Shown: one piece after another, positions 1 to 5,687 of the stretch
Position numbering within the stretch: position 1 is the first letter of the stretch
Layout: every line of letters begins with the position of its first letter
Assembly: GCA_937885345.1 (NCBI GenBank)
Contig: CAKZZH010000101.1
Span: 1 to 29,645 of the forward strand
Direction: 5' to 3'
DNA length: 29,645 nt
Source: an uncultured Lachnospiraceae bacterium
Lineage (GTDB): Bacteria; Bacillota; Clostridia; Lachnospirales; Lachnospiraceae
Position numbers and translations under genes: made by a program
The notes under the pieces: generated by a model
Seen by the model: only the letters and a program-made list of their open reading frames with translations
Told to the model about the DNA's origin: nothing
The model's database searches: none

Positions 1-2
1 CG

Positions 3-107
3 GGACAGGCATACTGTATGCTCACTGGACAAACGGCAGTATTACGCTTCCTACATAATGTAGCAAAGAATCTTACCGCAAACGGCTTTGCCAGAGCGTA
101 CGATTAA
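3..107 (+). CDS. C-terminal tail of an unidentified protein (partial)
   Basis: An open frame enters from the left edge and stops at TAA 105-107, giving 34 codons with no start in view. The tail contains the short stretch LTGQTAVLRFLHN. Codon choice resembles the neighbouring genes, which is the main reason to think it is coding. It converges on the pyridoxamine kinase gene, with 27 bases between the two stop codons and no clear terminator between them. I do not recognise the family from so short a piece. Confidence 0.45.
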   Translation, partial: GQAYCMLTGQTAVLRFLHNVAKNLTANGFARAYD

Positions 108-134
108 GAATTATTCTTTGCGGGCAATTAAGTG

Positions 135-977
135 TCACTCTTTGCGGAGTGCATCGATAAGCTCGGGGATCACTGTTTCGAATTTGACGCCGTAAGTGTG
201 ATCCGGGTCTCCCTGAGTCACTCTTATGCACGAAAGTGTGTAATCTGCGGCAATAACGGCTGCATCATACAGACTCTTTCCTGACATAAATGCGCCAACG
301 AATGCGGATGCATATACATCTCCCGTTCCGTGGCTTCCTTTCTCGAAACGTTCGTGCTCGTAGTATTTTATATCGCCGTTGTCATATACAACAACGCCTG
401 TGGTTTCCTTGCGGTAACTTACGCCGGTGAGGATGACTCTCTTGGCTCCGCGCTCGGCGAGCTTTGAGAGAAGGTCCTTGATATATGCTTCGTCATAGTT
501 TTCTCTGTACTCTGCATCCGTGATATAAGCGGCTTCGGTAATATTCGGAAGAATGATGTCCGCAGAGAAGCAAAGGGGCTTCATGGCATCCACATAAGCC
601 TGATCGAAGATCGAATAGAGTTTGCCGTTATCAGCCATCGCGGGATCTACGATCGTGATGCCGCCTTCTTCGAGATTGGTTTTGAAGATGTCCTGAACAA
701 ATTGGATCTGCTTAATGCTTCCGAGATATCCTGTGCAAACCGCTTTAAAAGAAAGATTCTCCTTTTTCCAATGAGCGCTTATCGCAGGCATATCGTCCGT
801 AAGGTCTCTGAATGTAAAGCCCGTAAAGCCTCCTGTGTGCGTTGAAAGCACTGCCGACGGAAGTATTGCCGTCTCAAGTCCGCATGCCGATAAAATAGGA
901 AGTGCGACCGTAAGCGAACACTGTCCGACGCATGAGATATCCTGAATTGTAAGAATCCTTTTGTAATCATTGTTCAT
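135..977 (-). CDS. pyridoxamine/pyridoxal kinase (PdxK/PdxY-like, ribokinase superfamily)
   Basis: This 280-residue cytoplasmic kinase should phosphorylate pyridoxal or pyridoxamine at the 5' hydroxyl with ATP, salvaging vitamin B6 into pyridoxal phosphate. The N-terminus has the family pattern IQDISCVGQCSL. The middle has IVDPAMADNG and the C-terminal third has KGSHGTGD, the anion hole and catalytic Asp of PfkB/ribokinase folds. Length is normal for the family. The start at 977 is supported by GGAGGA about eight bases upstream. It is the last gene of the leftward block, but a separate promoter and operator-like repeats lie in the 150 bases before it, so it may be controlled apart from the GH130 gene. 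Hydroxymethylpyrimidine kinase (ThiD) is the main alternative; the motifs favour the vitamin B6 group. Confidence 0.88.
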   Translation of the reverse strand: MNNDYKRILTIQDISCVGQCSLTVALPILSACGLETAILPSAVLSTHTGGFTGFTFRDLTDDMPAISAHWKKENLSFKAVCTGYLGSIKQIQFVQDIFKTNLEEGGITIVDPAMADNGKLYSIFDQAYVDAMKPLCFSADIILPNITEAAYITDAEYRENYDEAYIKDLLSKLAERGAKRVILTGVSYRKETTGVVVYDNGDIKYYEHERFEKGSHGTGDVYASAFVGAFMSGKSLYDAAVIAADYTLSCIRVTQGDPDHTYGVKFETVIPELIDALRKE

Positions 978-998
978 TTTCCAAATCCTCCATAATCC

Positions 999-1030
999 GA
1001 TTCCCGTTTTTAAAATAAATAACGGGATTC
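999..1030 (-). other. leader hairpin just upstream of the pyridoxamine kinase RBS
   Basis: GATTCCCGTT at 999-1008 pairs with AACGGGATTC at 1021-1030, giving ten positions with one T-T mismatch around a 12-base loop. On the minus strand it lies between the predicted transcription start (about 1040) and the ribosome binding site at 986-991, so it would form in the kinase mRNA leader. No T-run follows it in the leftward direction, so it is not a standard terminator for the GH130 transcript. Confidence 0.45.
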
Positions 1031-1046
1031 ATTTCTTTTTTTCTGA

Positions 1047-1074
1047 ATTATATTCCAAACTGATATTATTTAAA
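1047..1074 (-). promoter_or_regulatory. promoter for the pyridoxamine kinase gene
   Basis: Read leftward, TATAAT (1052-1047) is a perfect -10. TTTAAA (1074-1069) sits 16 bases upstream as a weak -35 (4 of 6). The start would be near 1040, giving a leader of about 60 bases that contains the 999-1030 hairpin. Confidence 0.55.
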
Positions 1075-1105
1075 TGGTCAGTTTTTGAATATTTTATATG
1101 GTCAG
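1069..1105. repeat. two 13-bp direct repeats, probable operator
   Basis: TTTAAATGGTCAG at 1069-1081 and TTTATATGGTCAG at 1093-1105 match at 12 of 13 positions and start 24 bases apart. The first overlaps the weak -35 of the leftward kinase promoter and the second lies directly upstream of it. Same-face direct repeats at this position are typical of a regulator binding site. The regulator is unknown. Confidence 0.45.
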
Positions 1106-1127
1106 ATTCGGAAATTCGTAAATATGA

Positions 1128-2102
1128 TCAATCGGAATTCTTCTTGATATAATCCATGATCTCATCGATGTGAGCGAATGCAAGTCCGACAACAGTATCG
1201 GCCGCTCCGTAGTAAATCGCGAGTCTTCCGGTCTCCCCGTCGCAAAGCATTGCGCAAGGGAATACAACATTCGGAACATCTCCGACACGCTCGTAGATTT
1301 CTTCGGGATGCATAATGTATGGTTTGCAGCGGTATTTAACCTCCCAGGGATGCTCAAGGTCGAGTATCGCGCCGCCCATACTGTAGATCATTCCGCTGCA
1401 GGTTGTGGCAACACCGTGATATATAAGGAGCCAGCCTTCGTCGGTCTCTATGGGGATGGGGCCTGCACCGATCTTAGTCCAGGACCATCCGCCGCCCGCA
1501 CCCATAACATGTCTGTGGTAACCCCAGTGTTCAAGATCGGGACTCTGGCTTAAGAATATATCTCCGAAGGGAGTATGACCGTTATCGGAGGGCCTTGACA
1601 TCATGCAGTATTTACCGCCGATCTTGCGAGGGAACATAACACCGTTTCTGTTAAACGGCAGGAATGCGTTCTCAAGCTGATAGAATTTGCGGAAGTCCGT
1701 TGAATAAGCGATTCCGATGGTGGGACCATAATAGTTGTTGCACCATGTTACGATGTAACGCCCGTCAATAAGGCATACTCGGGGGTCATAACCTCTTGCC
1801 TGACCGATTATCTCGTCCGTATCGGGCTTATAAAGGTTAAGCGGTGTGGGCTCTATATCCCAGTGAATCCCGTCATCACTTATTCCGAGATAGAGATTCT
1901 GCTGCATCTCGATATTATCGCATCTGAAGACACCTTCAAAATGTCCGCCACGATATACCACGGCGCTGTTAAAAATACTGTTGGCTGTAGGAATGAAGGA
2001 TTTGTCGATTATCGGATTGTTGTCGTACCTCCAGATAATATCGCTTGAACCTTCTTTTCTGTCCTGCCAGGGTAGATTGGGTATTTTATCTGCGTGAATC
2101 AT
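1128..2102 (-). CDS. glycoside hydrolase family 130 protein (beta-mannoside phosphorylase/hydrolase)
   Basis: GH130 enzymes are five-bladed beta-propellers that phosphorolyse, or in some members hydrolyse, beta-mannosides such as mannosylglucose or manno-oligosaccharides. The 324 residues carry family landmarks in order: GYDPRV with the presumed general-acid Asp at 106, NRNGVMFPRK near 151-160, SWTKIGAGP near 207-215 and GWLLIYHG near 223-230. There is no signal peptide, so it acts in the cytoplasm on imported oligosaccharides. A strong AGGAGG lies a few bases before the start at 2102. It follows the small charged protein by 34 bases and is probably cotranscribed with it. No mannan transporter or mannanase is in view, so the exact subfamily and substrate cannot be assigned. 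The family call is firm, the activity is not. Confidence 0.88.
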   Translation of the reverse strand: MIHADKIPNLPWQDRKEGSSDIIWRYDNNPIIDKSFIPTANSIFNSAVVYRGGHFEGVFRCDNIEMQQNLYLGISDDGIHWDIEPTPLNLYKPDTDEIIGQARGYDPRVCLIDGRYIVTWCNNYYGPTIGIAYSTDFRKFYQLENAFLPFNRNGVMFPRKIGGKYCMMSRPSDNGHTPFGDIFLSQSPDLEHWGYHRHVMGAGGGWSWTKIGAGPIPIETDEGWLLIYHGVATTCSGMIYSMGGAILDLEHPWEVKYRCKPYIMHPEEIYERVGDVPNVVFPCAMLCDGETGRLAIYYGAADTVVGLAFAHIDEIMDYIKKNSD

Positions 2103-2136
2103 GCGTCCTCCTATAAAATGTTTGTATTATTGCTCC

Positions 2137-2370
2137 TTAGTTGGAAGCGCTGTTATCATTTGCGCTGTCCGGTGCGGCATCGGTGCTCTTTGAAGCGGGT
2201 TCGTCATCTTTCTCTGCCCATTCCGTTGCTTTGTCCGCTGCGGTTGCAACCGATGAAACGAATGCTTTACCGAAATCCTTAGCGGTCGTCTTAACGCTTT
2301 CTCCGATCCCTTCCTTACCCATGTCTCTGAAATCGTGGCCAACCTTGGTCCATTTGTCTTTGAGTGCCAT
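2137..2370 (-). CDS. small charged helical protein, unknown function
   Basis: A 77-residue protein with no signal peptide or membrane segment. The first 50 residues are amphipathic and rich in Lys, Ala and Asp (start MALKDKWTKVG). The last 25 are acidic and Ser/Asp/Ala-rich and look disordered. An AAGGA-type ribosome binding site lies about 11 bases before the ATG, and a good leftward promoter (2454-2482) stands upstream, so it appears to be the first gene of the leftward unit. I do not recognise a named family, and no function is proposed. Confidence 0.7.
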   Translation of the reverse strand: MALKDKWTKVGHDFRDMGKEGIGESVKTTAKDFGKAFVSSVATAADKATEWAEKDDEPASKSTDAAPDSANDNSASN

Positions 2371-2453
2371 AACCGTTCACATCCTTTCCTTCCGAGATAT
2401 CGTATTTGCGATCATTGTAATATTTGCTGTGTTAAATGTATAACAGTACACAT

Positions 2454-2482
2454 ATTATACCAAAAATGTGTTATAATAGCAA
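2454..2482 (-). promoter_or_regulatory. leftward promoter, overlapping a rightward one
   Basis: Read leftward, TTGCTA (2482-2477) and TATAAT (2459-2454) are separated by 17 bases, a good sigma-A promoter. It would drive the small charged protein and GH130 genes with a leader of about 75 bases. Confidence 0.65.
2469..2477 (+). promoter_or_regulatory. rightward extended -10 promoter
   Basis: TGTTATAAT is a perfect extended -10 element 40 bases before the start of the 82-residue protein gene. The -35 region is weak (CACATA at 2449-2454). It lies inside the leftward promoter, so polymerase cannot occupy both. Confidence 0.6.
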
Positions 2483-2516
2483 CGCAGCATTAACAAAGCA
2501 ACTTGGAGGTATGCCT

Positions 2517-2765
2517 ATGAATGACAACCTTGAAATGTCGGTTTCCCAGGTATTTTCGGGTAGCGACGGCGGCAAATATGCCTTTGTTTATTTTACCGAT
2601 GGAGACAGAACGGCGGAGGGCAGGATCCCCGAATGCCGTGTGATATCCAATATCGGTTTCAGCGCGGATGAGGAGAAAGCTCTTGAGGCCTATATGAAGG
2701 GCAATCTCGACAAGCTTAAGGATATGTCGGGAAGCGTGAATGTGATGTCCGCATTTATGAAATAG
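2517..2765 (+). CDS. conserved-looking small protein, unknown function
   Basis: An 82-residue cytoplasmic protein without membrane segments. The first half alternates hydrophobic and polar residues as in a small beta-sheet (YAFVYFTDGDR), and the second half is helical (EEKALEAYMKGN). The frame is open further upstream, but GGAGGT at 2505-2510 points to the ATG at 2517: the in-frame ATG at 2511 would touch the Shine-Dalgarno. It has its own extended -10 promoter. I do not recognise the family. It may be transcribed with the barnase gene 70 bases downstream, since no clear terminator separates them. Confidence 0.72.
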   Translation: MNDNLEMSVSQVFSGSDGGKYAFVYFTDGDRTAEGRIPECRVISNIGFSADEEKALEAYMKGNLDKLKDMSGSVNVMSAFMK

Positions 2766-2835
2766 TGCGGCGCCGGCACATTTTATACGGATTTATCGGC
2801 AATAGCGGATTAATTTTGAGAGGATCATATAAGAC

Positions 2836-3462
2836 ATGAAGAGATTTATTAAACAGGCCATAGCAGCGGCATTGCTTTTTGCACTTTTTCTCAGCGGTTG
2901 TTCGTTAGGATCGGGCGGATCAAGAAGCAGCATATCATACGATCAGTCAGACCTTGCGGATTTGCTTGAGGAATTCTCGTCGGCATTTGCAGGTGTGGAG
3001 GATGAAAGCGAGGAAGATGCGACTGAGGCACAGACCGAGGCGCAGACCGAAGCACAGACCGAAGCGCAGACCGAAGCGCAGGCTTCGATCACCGATTATG
3101 TGACTGAGGGCGAATACTATTACGATTTGGAGCATGTGGTGCTCTATATTACCGCATACGGCTTACTTCCGGACAATTATATTACCAAGAATGAGGCCAA
3201 AGAGCTCGGATGGACAGGAGGAAACGTCAATCCATATTATGAGGGCGGTGCGATCGGTGGAACATATTTCGGCAATTATGAGGAGCTTCTTCCTACGGGA
3301 TGCGAGTATACGGAATGCGATATAGATACCCAAGGCAAGGATTCAAGGGGTGCAAAGCGTCTGGTGTTCTCGGATGACGGGCGTTTCTATTATACCGAAG
3401 ATCATTATGAATCCTTCAATGAGGTCTATGTCAACGAATCATACGAGGTGGTTTACAAATGA
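2836..3462 (+). CDS. lipoprotein barnase-type guanyl-specific ribonuclease
   Basis: A predicted membrane-anchored extracellular ribonuclease of the barnase (N1/T1) family, which cleaves RNA after guanosine. Residues 1-22 form a lipoprotein signal ending in the lipobox LSGC, with Cys22 as the lipid site. Residues 23-62 are an acidic linker, 63-82 are five TEAQ repeats, and about 88-200 are the nuclease domain. LPDNYITKNEA matches barnase almost residue for residue. The catalytic set appears complete: Lys118 (barnase Lys27), Glu160 (Glu73), Arg171 and Arg175 (Arg83 and Arg87) and His190 (His102). The stop overlaps the start of a barstar gene. Barnase itself is secreted freely, so the lipid anchor and spacer are unusual. 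The fold call is strong; the biological role (nutrient RNA, competition or surface RNA turnover) is open. Confidence 0.92.
   Translation: MKRFIKQAIAAALLFALFLSGCSLGSGGSRSSISYDQSDLADLLEEFSSAFAGVEDESEEDATEAQTEAQTEAQTEAQTEAQASITDYVTEGEYYYDLEHVVLYITAYGLLPDNYITKNEAKELGWTGGNVNPYYEGGAIGGTYFGNYEELLPTGCEYTECDIDTQGKDSRGAKRLVFSDDGRFYYTEDHYESFNEVYVNESYEVVYK
3022..3081 (+). repeat. five 12-bp tandem repeats (TEAQ) in the barnase linker
   Basis: Five consecutive 12-base units encode Thr-Glu-Ala-Gln five times between the lipid anchor and the nuclease domain. The units differ only at synonymous positions (GAG/GAA and GCA/GCG; ACT/ACC in the first). Such an array can change length by slippage without breaking the frame, altering how far the enzyme stands from the membrane. 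Confidence 0.9.
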
Positions 3463-3722
3463 GAAAAAGATGCACTTTGGACTGTGAGTATTTTACCGGG
3501 CGCAAGGACGCTCATGAATATATAAGCGGGAAGCTGGGGTTCCCGGAATATTACGGTGGCAATCTCGATGCTTTGAATGACTGCCTGACGGATATGGTGC
3601 CGCTTACGATTACCCTGAAGAACGCGGACAAGGCCGAGGAGGGCAGCTACGCAGTGACTCTTATCAATTTCTTTAAGAGGCTTGAGGAGAAGCATGATGA
3701 TTTCAAACTTATCATAAAATAG
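3459..3722 (+). CDS. barstar-family ribonuclease inhibitor
   Basis: This 87-residue cytoplasmic protein is the likely immunity partner of the preceding ribonuclease. Residues 28-43 (FPEYYGGNLDALNDCL) match the barnase-binding helix and loop of barstar, keeping Tyr31, Asn35, Asp37 and Asp41 (barstar Tyr29, Asn33, Asp35 and Asp39). Barstar Trp38 is Asn40 here. A glutamate-rich helix near 75-78 may supply the equivalent of Glu76. Its ATG overlaps the nuclease stop as ATGA, so translation of inhibitor and toxin is probably coupled. It has no signal peptide, as expected for a protein that neutralises nuclease before export. Length equals the family norm. Confidence 0.93.
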   Translation: MRKRCTLDCEYFTGRKDAHEYISGKLGFPEYYGGNLDALNDCLTDMVPLTITLKNADKAEEGSYAVTLINFFKRLEEKHDDFKLIIK

Positions 3723-3751
3723 TGACCGGGGATGTAACTTTCCGGTCACTA
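3720..3751 (+). terminator. hairpin at the end of the barnase-barstar pair
   Basis: TAGTGACCGG (3720-3729, including the barstar stop) pairs perfectly with CCGGTCACTA (3742-3751) around a 12-base loop. It lacks a downstream T-run, so it is a weak or protein-assisted terminator, or an mRNA 3' end stabiliser. Confidence 0.45.
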
Positions 3752-3753
3752 TA

Positions 3754-3783
3754 TTGTGGTAAAAGATAGTTTTATGTGATAAT
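3754..3783 (+). promoter_or_regulatory. promoter for the DUF1858/Big_2 pair
   Basis: TTGTGG (3754-3759), an 18-base spacer and GATAAT (3778-3783) preceded by TG at 3775-3776 make a plausible extended -10 promoter. The transcript would start about 45 bases before the DUF1858 start. Confidence 0.45.
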
Positions 3784-3834
3784 ATATGCGCGACATTCTG
3801 CGCAAGAAGGCGCATTTTGAAAGGGAGATGCAAG

Positions 3835-4107
3835 ATGAGTGATTTTGATGATACATTAAACGAGAATGAAACAAACGGCGGTACAGATACGAAAAAGAGC
3901 AGGATCACCGCAGATATGGTGGTTACCGATATAATCACACAATATCCTGATGCCGTGTATCCGCTTATGGAGATCGGCATGGGATGCGTTGCATGTCCGG
4001 CTTCACTTGGTGAGACGCTTGCGGAGGCAGCCGTAGTGCATGGCTTTGATCCGCAGGATGTGATAAATTATGTTAATGACCGATTGGGATTTGAGGTTGA
4101 TGAATGA
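3835..4107 (+). CDS. DUF1858 CxxC protein
   Basis: A 90-residue cytoplasmic protein. After a hydrophilic head of about 25 residues, residues 26-90 form a DUF1858 domain: ITADMVVTDI, then GMGCVACPASLGETL with a CxxC pair, then AAVVHGFDPQDV. DUF1858 is found alone or attached to redox and hybrid-cluster proteins and is thought to bind a metal or act as a disulfide; its function is not established. AAGGGAG at 3821-3827 sets the ATG at 3835 as the start, although the frame is open to a TTG at 3817. Its stop overlaps the next ATG as ATGA, so it is translated with a surface protein with no obvious functional link. Confidence 0.85.
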   Translation: MSDFDDTLNENETNGGTDTKKSRITADMVVTDIITQYPDAVYPLMEIGMGCVACPASLGETLAEAAVVHGFDPQDVINYVNDRLGFEVDE

Positions 4108-5174
4108 AGAAGCGCAAGCTTAGATGGGACAGGATAATAATAGTTATCGTTGCCTTTATATGCATTGTGGTCGGACTGGCCTTGATCATTGCATTCAGCA
4201 AAGGTGCCCTTTCCTGCTCGGGCAAGGGAGGGAATTCGTCTTCACAATCAAGCCGCACTGCGGCCGAAGGCGTTACGGTGTCTGATAACGGTGAATATAT
4301 CAAAATACGTTCCAAAGATGTAACTTTATATATTGGTGACAGCGTTTCGTTCGGATGCTACTCAAATCCTGCAGGATATGCGGAACTTGTAAGCTGGAAT
4401 GTAAGTGATCCGGGCGTTCTTGTGGTAAGTGATACCGGGCTGGTTTCCGTTATTGGAAGCGGAGTGTCGGCTCTTACCGCTGTTTACGGCACGCTGAGTG
4501 ATTCGATAATAATACAGGCCCTTGATCCTTCGGACAGCGAAGATAGGATCGATTATGAGACGGTTTTGATCGTTGACGGAACGATATCTTATGATGAGAC
4601 AGAACAGTCCGGTGAGCTGCCTTCGGGTTCGTCAGGTGAGCTGCCTTCGGGTTCGTCAGGTGAGCCGTCTTCGGGTTCGTCAGGTGAGCCGTCTTCCGGT
4701 TCGTCCTCTGCCGAGCCCACGCAACCTGCGGAAAATAATACCGATAACGGAAACAGCGAGAATACCACAACCGATCAATCGAATCAGGGAGAGCCGGCCA
4801 CTACGGCAAACAGCTCTTCGCAGAGCGGCGTAAGGGATAAGGCGCAGATTAAAGCGGATGCTGTTTTGACGGCGGAAACTCTTGGATTCACACACTACAA
4901 CGGCGATGTTTATACTTTTTACGAGGATAACAACTATCTCGGGCAGCTCGTGCTTACAAGCGAGAGAGCGGAGATTTATGTTAAGCTTAGGACCAGTTCG
5001 TTTGACAAAGCGGTGATCGGACTCATTGATTCGATCGTTCCCGCAAGAGGCAGTGATATATATAATGTTTTCATTGCATCTTTGAAGGATTCGACGAGTT
5101 ATTACAGCGGTCACAGAGTCAGCATAATGGTCAATGAGGGCAGCGGACACTCGCAACTTTCCGTATTTTATTAA
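4104..5174 (+). CDS. membrane-anchored surface protein with Big_2-type Ig-like domain
   Basis: A 356-residue type II or signal-anchored protein. Residues 1-8 are basic and about 11-31 form one membrane helix. Residues 55-150 read as a bacterial Ig-like Big_2 domain (DVTLYIGDSVSF, SWNVSDPGVLVVSDTGLVSVIGSG). Residues 169-200 are four copies of an eight-residue Ser/Gly/Glu/Pro repeat, followed by a Thr/Ser/Asn-rich linker to about 245. A folded C-terminal domain from about 250 to 356 is of unknown type. It should sit outside the cell with the Ig domain near the membrane. Big_2 domains commonly occur in adhesins and cell-wall proteins, but there is no LPXTG sorting signal. Translation is coupled to the DUF1858 gene by an ATGA overlap. 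Confidence 0.75.
   Translation: MKKRKLRWDRIIIVIVAFICIVVGLALIIAFSKGALSCSGKGGNSSSQSSRTAAEGVTVSDNGEYIKIRSKDVTLYIGDSVSFGCYSNPAGYAELVSWNVSDPGVLVVSDTGLVSVIGSGVSALTAVYGTLSDSIIIQALDPSDSEDRIDYETVLIVDGTISYDETEQSGELPSGSSGELPSGSSGEPSSGSSGEPSSGSSSAEPTQPAENNTDNGNSENTTTDQSNQGEPATTANSSSQSGVRDKAQIKADAVLTAETLGFTHYNGDVYTFYEDNNYLGQLVLTSERAEIYVKLRTSSFDKAVIGLIDSIVPARGSDIYNVFIASLKDSTSYYSGHRVSIMVNEGSGHSQLSVFY
4608..4703 (+). repeat. four 24-bp tandem repeats (SGELPSGS / SGEPSSGS)
   Basis: Four in-frame 24-base units encode two SGELPSGS copies followed by two SGEPSSGS copies. Near identity at DNA level suggests recent expansion. The array forms a flexible spacer between the Ig-like and C-terminal domains of the surface protein. 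Confidence 0.9.
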
Positions 5175-5216
5175 AACCTTTAGTGGATTTTATAATATAA
5201 AATAGCCAAATTATTA

Positions 5217-5245
5217 TCGAAAAAACATTTTGACTATGATATAAT
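5217..5245 (+). promoter_or_regulatory. extended -10 promoter for the membrane protein-cdaA-cdaR unit
   Basis: TGATATAAT at 5237-5245 is a perfect extended -10. TCGAAA at 5217-5222 is a weak -35 at 17 bases. The start codon of the first membrane protein follows 22 bases later with AGGGGAAG as ribosome binding site, so the leader is very short. Confidence 0.6.
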
Positions 5246-5267
5246 AACTATTTAGGGGAAGTATGCC

Positions 5268-5687
5268 ATGATCAACAAGACAAAAGTAAGACTCATGACC
5301 AGAACGGCAATGTATGAGACGCACAGTGCGTCGGAGGATTTGCCCAAAGCCAAATATTACAGAGGCGATTATATCGGATTGAATGTGTGGATTACGGCCA
5401 TTGCAACGACAGTCGCCTATATTCTTATGCTTATTCTGGTTATAGCGGTCAATTTTGAAGAGATAATAGAAAACATAACACGTATCAATTACCCTGTCAT
5501 TATCGGTATGCTTATAACCGTGTATGTTGCGATGATGGCTCTTTCTCTGATCGCGGCCTACATTGTCTACAATTACAGGTACAGCAAGGCCGAGGACGGC
5601 ATTAACAGATATCGAAGATGGCTTCATAAGATCTTCCTTATGAACAAAGCAGATCGCAAAAGAAATTCGGGCGGAGGTACACTTTAA
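5268..5687 (+). CDS. two-helix membrane protein upstream of cdaA, unknown function
   Basis: A 139-residue protein with a charged N-terminal region of about 38 residues, two membrane helices (about 40-62 and 76-98) and a basic cytoplasmic tail (YRYSKAEDGINRYRRW). The start at 5268 has AGGGGAAG at 5253-5260. Its stop overlaps the next start as TAATG, and the chain of four genes to cdaR has no gap over 20 bases. That indicates one operon, placing this protein beside the c-di-AMP synthase in expression. I do not recognise a named family. Confidence 0.75.
   Translation: MINKTKVRLMTRTAMYETHSASEDLPKAKYYRGDYIGLNVWITAIATTVAYILMLILVIAVNFEEIIENITRINYPVIIGMLITVYVAMMALSLIAAYIVYNYRYSKAEDGINRYRRWLHKIFLMNKADRKRNSGGGTL

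Noticed and set aside
2436..2516. Upstream extension of the 82-residue protein
   Set aside because: The frame is open, but it covers the promoter and Shine-Dalgarno. GGAGGT at 2505-2510 fits the ATG at 2517.
3817..3834. TTG start for the DUF1858 protein
   Set aside because: It would lie before the AAGGGAG ribosome binding site, which fits the ATG at 3835.
3453..3980. 175-codon minus-strand frame opposite barstar
   Set aside because: It is antisense to barstar, the promoter and DUF1858, with no family features or ribosome binding site.
4608..4703. CRISPR-like array
   Set aside because: The repeats are in frame, contiguous and lack spacers; they encode a peptide repeat.
4680..5156. Long minus-strand frame opposite the Big_2 protein
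   Set aside because: A shadow of codon bias in the sense gene; no recognisable protein.
5230..5245. TTGACT close to TATAAT as a -35/-10 pair
   Set aside because: The spacing is only a few bases, too short for a promoter; the extended -10 alone was kept.
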